Source: Arthrobacter ipis (GTDB lineage: Bacteria; Actinomycetota; Actinomycetes; Actinomycetales; Micrococcaceae). Taken from it: 64,000 bases of DNA. Positions 59,420-64,000 of the stretch are shown here, piece by piece. Both the position numbers and the translations under genes were made by a program. Under the pieces are notes generated by a model, which saw only the letters and a program-made list of their open reading frames with translations, did not search any database and was not told the origin of the DNA. The stretch's first letter is position 1, and each line of letters begins with the position of its first letter. The DNA lies in contig NZ_JAAOXD010000007.1 of the NCBI RefSeq assembly GCF_014694315.1, forward strand, positions 395,047-459,046, in the 5' to 3' direction.

Positions 59420-62017
59420 TCACGGAGCGTCGTCAGCCAGCGTTGAAGTCTGCACTCTTGGGTCTGCTTCGCCGTCAAAGTGGAAGCCGCGCAGCTTATG
59501 TGAAACAGACGGATCCTTGAGCAGGTCCATCGTCTTCTTCTCGATCTGGCGGATACGTTCGCGGGTGACGCCGTAGATCTTGCCGATTTCGTCCAGCGTC
59601 TTATGCTCGCCATCAGTGAGACCGAAGCGCATGACGATCACGCCGGCCTCGCGCTCGGTGAACGTGTCGAGGACGGCGTGGATGTTGGCTGTGAGTTGCT
59701 CGGCGGCAATGCGGTCGGTCATGTCCAGGTCGGAGGGATCGACCAACTGGTCTGCCATCGGCTCCACGCCTCCCTTGCCGTCGGGGACAAGAAAGTCGAG
59801 GGAATGAACCGGCTTGTCCAGGTTGAGGAGATACGCGACCTTCTCAGCAGTGTGTCCCGTACGTTGACCGACGTCATGATTGCTGCAGTTGGCACCTTCC
59901 ATCGCAGCGCTACGCAGCGCACCCTGAACCTTGAGAATCTGCTCCACCATGTGGACCGGAAGCCGGATCAGGCGCCCGTGATCCGCCAGGCCCCGGGTTA
60001 CGGCCTGGCGGATCCACCACGTCGCATAGGTCGAAAACTTGTAGCCCAGGGTGAAGTCGAACTTGCAGACCGCCCGGTGAAGGCCGATATTCCCCTCTTG
60101 AATGAGGTCCAGGAAGTCCAGGCCGTGGCCCATGTAGCGCTTAGCGATCGACACAACGAGCCGAAGGTTCGCCTCTAGCAAGGCGTCGGCGGCACGCTCT
60201 CCGAGCAGTGCGATCGAACGAAGCTCGCGGGATTGCCTGCGTCCCCGGGGAGTCCCGTCTTGCAAAAGGTGTGTCGCGAATAGCCCGGCCTCAATTTCTT
60301 GCGCCAGCTCCACTTCCTGCTCCGCAGTCAGTAGGACAGCCCGGCCAGCCCGCCGGAGGTAATCGGATACTGCATCATCGCTGAAGCCCTCCATGCCGGC
60401 CAGTTCCTCCGGCCAGTCCTGGTCTTCTAGATCAAAGGATGTGGGCGCATCCTCTTCCGATTCGCCCGGGAGGGGCTCACTGCTGAGCTCTTCCGGCTCG
60501 GGGACACGCAGGAAATCCTCGTCGGGCTCAATCTCTGAGCACTTTGTTGCTTCTTCCCCGGACTTGGCCTCGGTCCCACCCCCATGAGGAGGCGCCGACT
60601 CTGGAGCCGGTGGCTGCTCCGGCTCCTCCTGACGGAGGAACTCCTGCAGCCGGTTGAGGTCGGTCTTCAGGTCGAAGAAGTCGACCTCACGGGCAAAAGG
60701 CAGCACGCGGGCCAAGAACTCCTCGCCCTGCACGTCCGGGTCCTCGACTGTGCCCTTTGAATACAGCACTACGAGGCGACCCACGCGTCCGTCCGCCTTC
60801 TTGCGGATCACACGTCCAAGGCGCTGCACCATCTGGCGCTGGCTCCGGTTTGCCGCGACGATAATGCCGAGATCGGCCTCCGGGACGTCGATGCCTTCGT
60901 CGAGCAGCCGTGGAGCGGCCAGGATCTGGGAGGCGCCGCTGCGGAAGTCCTCCATGCCCTGTTTCCGGTCGTCCTTGGCCATGCCGCTGAACAATGCCGA
61001 GGCCGTGGTGCCCATTGATGTGAACAGATCTTGGGCCCGGCGGGCAGACTCCTGGGTCTGGGTGAAGACAAGTGTGCCGTGCGACTGATCCACGGTCTCC
61101 TTCAGGGCTGCCAAGGCAAGGTACTTAGTCCGCGCCTCTGCCAGCAGCGTGAGTCGAGAGGACATCGCCCGCATGTACCTGCGGGCCAGTGTCGCTTCCC
61201 GGCTCGGGGACTCGGAGGCTGCCAGCGTTCCAACGGCAGCAATGAATTGGTGGAAGGGCCGGCGGGGGACCCCCGCATAGGATTCCAGGTGGCGGGCCGT
61301 CTCAGTCATCGTGTCAGTGAACTCGTCATAGGACACCTGTTCAGCGGGAGTGAGATCCACGCCGACCAGCGCAATATCGAAGGGTGCGATCACTTCATCC
61401 TTGAGCGCCCTGTCGTACCAGAGGTTGTAGATGACTCCGCCGAAGTAGGGGGTCAGGAGGTTCTCGTGCTCCCCGTCGGACCGCTCGTAGGTGGCTGTCA
61501 GCCCAAGACGCCACGCGTATCCCTCCTGCAGCGCACCGGTGAACATCGGAGCTGCATACCGGTGGCATTCGTCGGCGATGATCAGCCCGGCCTTGTGGCT
61601 CCGCAGAGTCTGCCGGTTGGAAGCGGAATGCACGATGGCCACGAGGATGTCCACCTGATCCAGAGACTCCGAGCGGCCGTTGCCGAGCGCCCCGCGCCGG
61701 GCTTTGGGCAGGTCTCGCTTCATGGACGCGAGCCACTGGCTTTGGAGTTCGGCGGTCGGCACGAGAATGAGGACCTTGATGCCCTGCCGGACCGCTTCGA
61801 ACGCGGCAGCAATGCCGACGCGCGTCTTGCCCGCGCCGGTGACGGCTTCGATCACGCCGCGGCGTGCGTTGGAGTGCCAGGCCTTCAGCGCCTCCTGCTG
61901 CCAGGAGTAAAGGAAGGCGTAGTCGTACTCGGCGGGAACAGACGCGGCAGCAGCCGTTTCGTGTACCCGGGTCAGCGTGGTGACCGGCAGCGACGGGTCG
62001 TCGGCAAGTTCTGGCAT
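59420..62017 (-). CDS. SF2 (DEAD/DEAH-type) helicase fused to a complete sigma-70 factor
   Basis: 865 residues from ATG 62017, with GGGGGA four bases upstream; ATG 62029 is also in frame. The helicase half (1-420) has Walker A GAGKT 61-65, DECH 149-152, GLTATYERSD, and the C-lobe LLDEGIDVPEADLGIIVAANRS with QRLGRVIRKK, like the UvsW/type III restriction helicase group. An acidic Pro/Glu-rich linker spans about 440-545. From ~550 it is a principal-type sigma: region 1.2 (TAEQEVELAQEIEAGLFA), region 2 (NLRLVVSIAKRYMGHGL, FLDLIQEGNIGL, STYATWWIRQAVTR, RLIRLPVHM), region 3, and region 4.2 (IGKIYGVTRERIRQIEKK). The residues that melt the -10 and read the -35 are kept, so it should bind core polymerase. 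Confidence 0.92.
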   Translation of the reverse strand: MPELADDPSLPVTTLTRVHETAAAASVPAEYDYAFLYSWQQEALKAWHSNARRGVIEAVTGAGKTRVGIAAAFEAVRQGIKVLILVPTAELQSQWLASMKRDLPKARRGALGNGRSESLDQVDILVAIVHSASNRQTLRSHKAGLIIADECHRYAAPMFTGALQEGYAWRLGLTATYERSDGEHENLLTPYFGGVIYNLWYDRALKDEVIAPFDIALVGVDLTPAEQVSYDEFTDTMTETARHLESYAGVPRRPFHQFIAAVGTLAASESPSREATLARRYMRAMSSRLTLLAEARTKYLALAALKETVDQSHGTLVFTQTQESARRAQDLFTSMGTTASALFSGMAKDDRKQGMEDFRSGASQILAAPRLLDEGIDVPEADLGIIVAANRSQRQMVQRLGRVIRKKADGRVGRLVVLYSKGTVEDPDVQGEEFLARVLPFAREVDFFDLKTDLNRLQEFLRQEEPEQPPAPESAPPHGGGTEAKSGEEATKCSEIEPDEDFLRVPEPEELSSEPLPGESEEDAPTSFDLEDQDWPEELAGMEGFSDDAVSDYLRRAGRAVLLTAEQEVELAQEIEAGLFATHLLQDGTPRGRRQSRELRSIALLGERAADALLEANLRLVVSIAKRYMGHGLDFLDLIQEGNIGLHRAVCKFDFTLGYKFSTYATWWIRQAVTRGLADHGRLIRLPVHMVEQILKVQGALRSAAMEGANCSNHDVGQRTGHTAEKVAYLLNLDKPVHSLDFLVPDGKGGVEPMADQLVDPSDLDMTDRIAAEQLTANIHAVLDTFTEREAGVIVMRFGLTDGEHKTLDEIGKIYGVTRERIRQIEKKTMDLLKDPSVSHKLRGFHFDGEADPRVQTSTLADDAP

Positions 62018-62129
62018 TTCATCCCCCATTGGATGGTTGGGAACTTAGTCAGTGAAGACTATGGGCAGGGTGTGACAAAAACTGGACCGTCCGCCGTCGT
62101 GCTCGCCCAAAGGGCGGTTACCAGCGGTC

Positions 62130-63830
62130 TCACGCCGAAGGAGGCCACCACGCCTGTGCCCTGGACAGTGCCAGTTTCAGCTCCCGGCCGCCGGCTTCCT
62201 CCAAGAGGGCGCTGTCACCAACTACCACCAGCAGGCTCCTCGCCCGGGACAGGCCGACATAGAGCTGCTCCGCTGCCCGCTCCATATCCTTGAACCCATT
62301 GACGCACAGCACCACAACGGACCGTTCCAGGCCCTTGAATCCCAAGACATGGCCATAGAATTCTGCTTCGCCTGCATGGAACTCGCGCCAGTATTCTTCA
62401 GTGGCGCCGCGCTCGAAGAAGTCCAGATGAACCGGATGCCGCTCCTTGGTGGTCAGAAGCGCAATGTGGTTGTTAGCCCAGCCCTCAGCGATGAGCGCGT
62501 CAACGCAGTCCCCGCCGACGTCGAGCGCCTCGTCCGTCGGGCAATCCACAAAACGGACAGGCAGGCCCGTGCTGCCGCGGGGGGTGAAGTGCTCTCCGGC
62601 AAGGGGCTTGAACGTTTCCGCGATCTTGCGCGTGTTGCGGAGGTTTTCGTCGATGTGGATGGGCACGAAGCTTGCAGTGGGACCAAAGGTGAAGTCCGCC
62701 GTGGCCCCGCCCCACCTGCGGTAGACGTCCTGGCGGTCGTCCATGAAGGCATACACTTCACCGCCGTCGGAATCATTGGTACAGGCAAGCAGCGCATCCC
62801 ACCACAGCGGCGCGAAATCCTGAGCTTCGTCGACGATCACGGCATCCAGGCGCTCATACGGCTCCATCGTTGCCGCCAGTTCCTCAAGCAGGCGGGGCAT
62901 CTCCACGTCGAAGTAGTCCTGCCCGGAACCGTCGGGAACGCCCAGCCTCCGCACGTATTCGTGAAACTCGCCGGTGAACACGGGCTTGGCCTGGCGCCAA
63001 GTGGAAACGCGGTCCTGCAGATACTGTCCGAGGCCCTTGTTGTAGCAGAAGAGACCGACGCGTTTGCCCTGCCTGCTGAGCATGCGGGCCTTTTCGACGG
63101 CGAGCCACGTCTTGCCGCTTCCTGCTCCGCCGGTGAAGCGGACGCGGTTCAGCGACCGGGTGGCCTGAAGCAGCACAGCCTGCCGCTCGGTGAGGTGATC
63201 CTGCACGTCTTCTGCTTCTTGCGGATCCGTGGAATCAGTGGACCGAGTGTTCAGGTCCCCGCTGAGGCGCTTGAGGATGCGATCCATGAAGGACGGCGCC
63301 AGCGAGTTGGTTCCGCCGCCCTCGCGGTTGATCGCCTCACGGACCAGTTCCGCCGGCGATGCGACGTCAGTCTGGCCAAGGACCAGCGTCCGCGGACAGC
63401 CGGCCATGTCCCAGTCCTGGCGCACCGGGGTGTACGGCAACGCAACCATGTAGGCGAAGCGGCTGGTCAGGGGTGTACCAAGCTGCCTGCCGATCCAGTT
63501 CTTGAAGGCATGGAGCGACCCCTGGGACTGGGCGACGGGACTTAGGATACGGTGCTTCCCGCTTCGGTCGGACTGGTACCACTGCCCGTTGTCGATCGAG
63601 ACAAGCCCGCCCTTGACTTCTATGGCAGCCATCCCGACGCCGGGCCACAGCACCAGCAGGTCGATCTCATGCTCGCGTATTCCGTCCCGTACCTGCACGG
63701 AATGGGCCAGCACGCAGTCGTCCGGGAGGCTGTTCCGCAGCGCTTCCCATACGGCCTTCTCGGCCATTTGTCCGTCGCCGAACTCCGGTTTCTCCGGAAT
63801 ACACCTCACTGTGCCCCCATTCTCATGCAT
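62130..63830 (-). CDS. NERD nuclease-domain / UvrD-type helicase protein
   Basis: About 566 residues from ATG 63830 (AAAGGA close upstream; a GTG seven codons in is an alternative). The NERD domain (about 15-130) has D57 (REHEIDLLVL) and E71/K73 (AIEVKGG), the nuclease-fold triad. The helicase has Walker A TGGAGSGKTWLA near 240, Walker B VIVDEAQDFAPLWWDAL near 340, FMDDRQDVYRRWGG (motif III) and LYVGLSRARSLLVVVG (motif VI). Such proteins are predicted to act on DNA ends or foreign DNA. It lies 112 bp upstream of the helicase-sigma gene on the same strand and probably shares its transcript. Confidence 0.87.
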   Translation of the reverse strand: MHENGGTVRCIPEKPEFGDGQMAEKAVWEALRNSLPDDCVLAHSVQVRDGIREHEIDLLVLWPGVGMAAIEVKGGLVSIDNGQWYQSDRSGKHRILSPVAQSQGSLHAFKNWIGRQLGTPLTSRFAYMVALPYTPVRQDWDMAGCPRTLVLGQTDVASPAELVREAINREGGGTNSLAPSFMDRILKRLSGDLNTRSTDSTDPQEAEDVQDHLTERQAVLLQATRSLNRVRFTGGAGSGKTWLAVEKARMLSRQGKRVGLFCYNKGLGQYLQDRVSTWRQAKPVFTGEFHEYVRRLGVPDGSGQDYFDVEMPRLLEELAATMEPYERLDAVIVDEAQDFAPLWWDALLACTNDSDGGEVYAFMDDRQDVYRRWGGATADFTFGPTASFVPIHIDENLRNTRKIAETFKPLAGEHFTPRGSTGLPVRFVDCPTDEALDVGGDCVDALIAEGWANNHIALLTTKERHPVHLDFFERGATEEYWREFHAGEAEFYGHVLGFKGLERSVVVLCVNGFKDMERAAEQLYVGLSRARSLLVVVGDSALLEEAGGRELKLALSRAQAWWPPSA

Positions 63831-64000
63831 TGTCCTTTCGGTCTTTCGCGGATGCAACGTCAATCAGGCGCATATCGCGCTCCGCCCAGTCACGAAAGAT
63901 TTTCAGCTAGGCCTTCAGTCCGGCCACAACTATCGTCCTAATTTCGCGGTTTATTCAGCTGGCATTTCGCACGGTCTGAACCACTCCTCTAAGGGCAGCG
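63831..64000. other. upstream region of the NERD-helicase gene and window edge
   Basis: Contains the presumed promoter of the leftward island operon and an inverted pair TCTTTCG (63842-63848) / CGAAAGA (63892-63898). A 14-codon open frame on the minus strand (ending RNAS then TGA near 63957) enters from beyond 64000 and could be the end of another gene. Nothing else can be supported. Confidence 0.35.

Noticed and set aside
59420..62017. Helicase-sigma fusion as two neighbouring genes read through an error
   Set aside because: The linker is a long in-frame acidic Pro/Glu-rich stretch with no stop, no internal ribosome site before region 1.2 and normal codon use, so a true fusion is the simpler reading.
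63831..64000. Insertion-sequence end at the window edge
   Set aside because: A few short inverted words are present but no transposase codons or target duplication can be seen in the available sequence.

Overview
The window looks like the chromosome of a high-GC soil actinobacterium of the Arthrobacter/Pseudarthrobacter group. This rests on the G/C-rich third codon positions, the frequent GTG and TTG starts, the lipA-sdaA-gcvH-gcvT order, and the actinobacterial character of the sigma region, D-lactate and amino-acid genes. This is inference from sequence character; no database was searched. I saw no rRNA or tRNA genes, no CRISPR array and no intact insertion sequence.

Positions 1-10.5 kb. 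A leftward glycine/serine block (lipA fragment, sdaA, gcvH, gcvT) ends in a gcvP gene of which only the last ~78 codons remain. The gcvP break abuts a perfect 95-bp inverted copy of the 5' end of the class III aminotransferase gene at 9246. Between the two copies lies a catabolic cluster: hydroxyacid dehydrogenase, ectoine-hydrolase-like M24 enzyme, aminotransferase, M20 deacylase and DUF3830 protein. A shared 12-bp operator, ATTGTnnACAAT, precedes four transcription units.

Positions 10.5-24.3 kb. A SAM methyltransferase, a 50-codon peptide gene and a HAD phosphatase come first. Then follows an amino-acid block: Lrp regulator, aldehyde dehydrogenase, homoserine-dehydrogenase-like protein, APC permease, two IclR regulators, a cyclase-family hydrolase and homocysteine methyltransferase. 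I suggest homoserine or a related methionine-derived compound is taken up and oxidised to aspartate. A potassium-channel-like protein and a DUF1326/DUF2182 pair close the block.

Positions 24.3-38.6 kb. A D-lactate module (lldP, Fe-S/FAD lactate dehydrogenase, divergent GntR regulator) is followed by a membrane protein, a secreted subtilisin, a GYD protein and a DUF4383 protein. Next is an amidase/permease operon (nitrilase, APC permease, nitrilase) with a divergent GntR regulator, then an SPFH protein.

Positions 38.6-52.2 kb. This is an accessory stretch rich in orphan lipoproteins, small membrane proteins and decay: a nitrilase pseudogene, a frameshifted coiled-coil gene, a flavin monooxygenase pseudogene and a truncated TerB-like gene. 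It also holds two MFS transporters, a DUF3883 nuclease-like protein and a second GYD gene whose leader is copied from the first.

Positions 52.2-63.8 kb. This is the most unusual part. An AddA-like helicase-nuclease and an AddB-like Fe-S nuclease form an operon. Next to them are an EcsC-family protein, an 865-residue protein joining a complete SF2 helicase to a complete principal-type sigma-70 factor, and a NERD-nuclease/UvrD-type helicase. I read it as a candidate DNA-processing or defence island with its own sigma factor; that function is inference.
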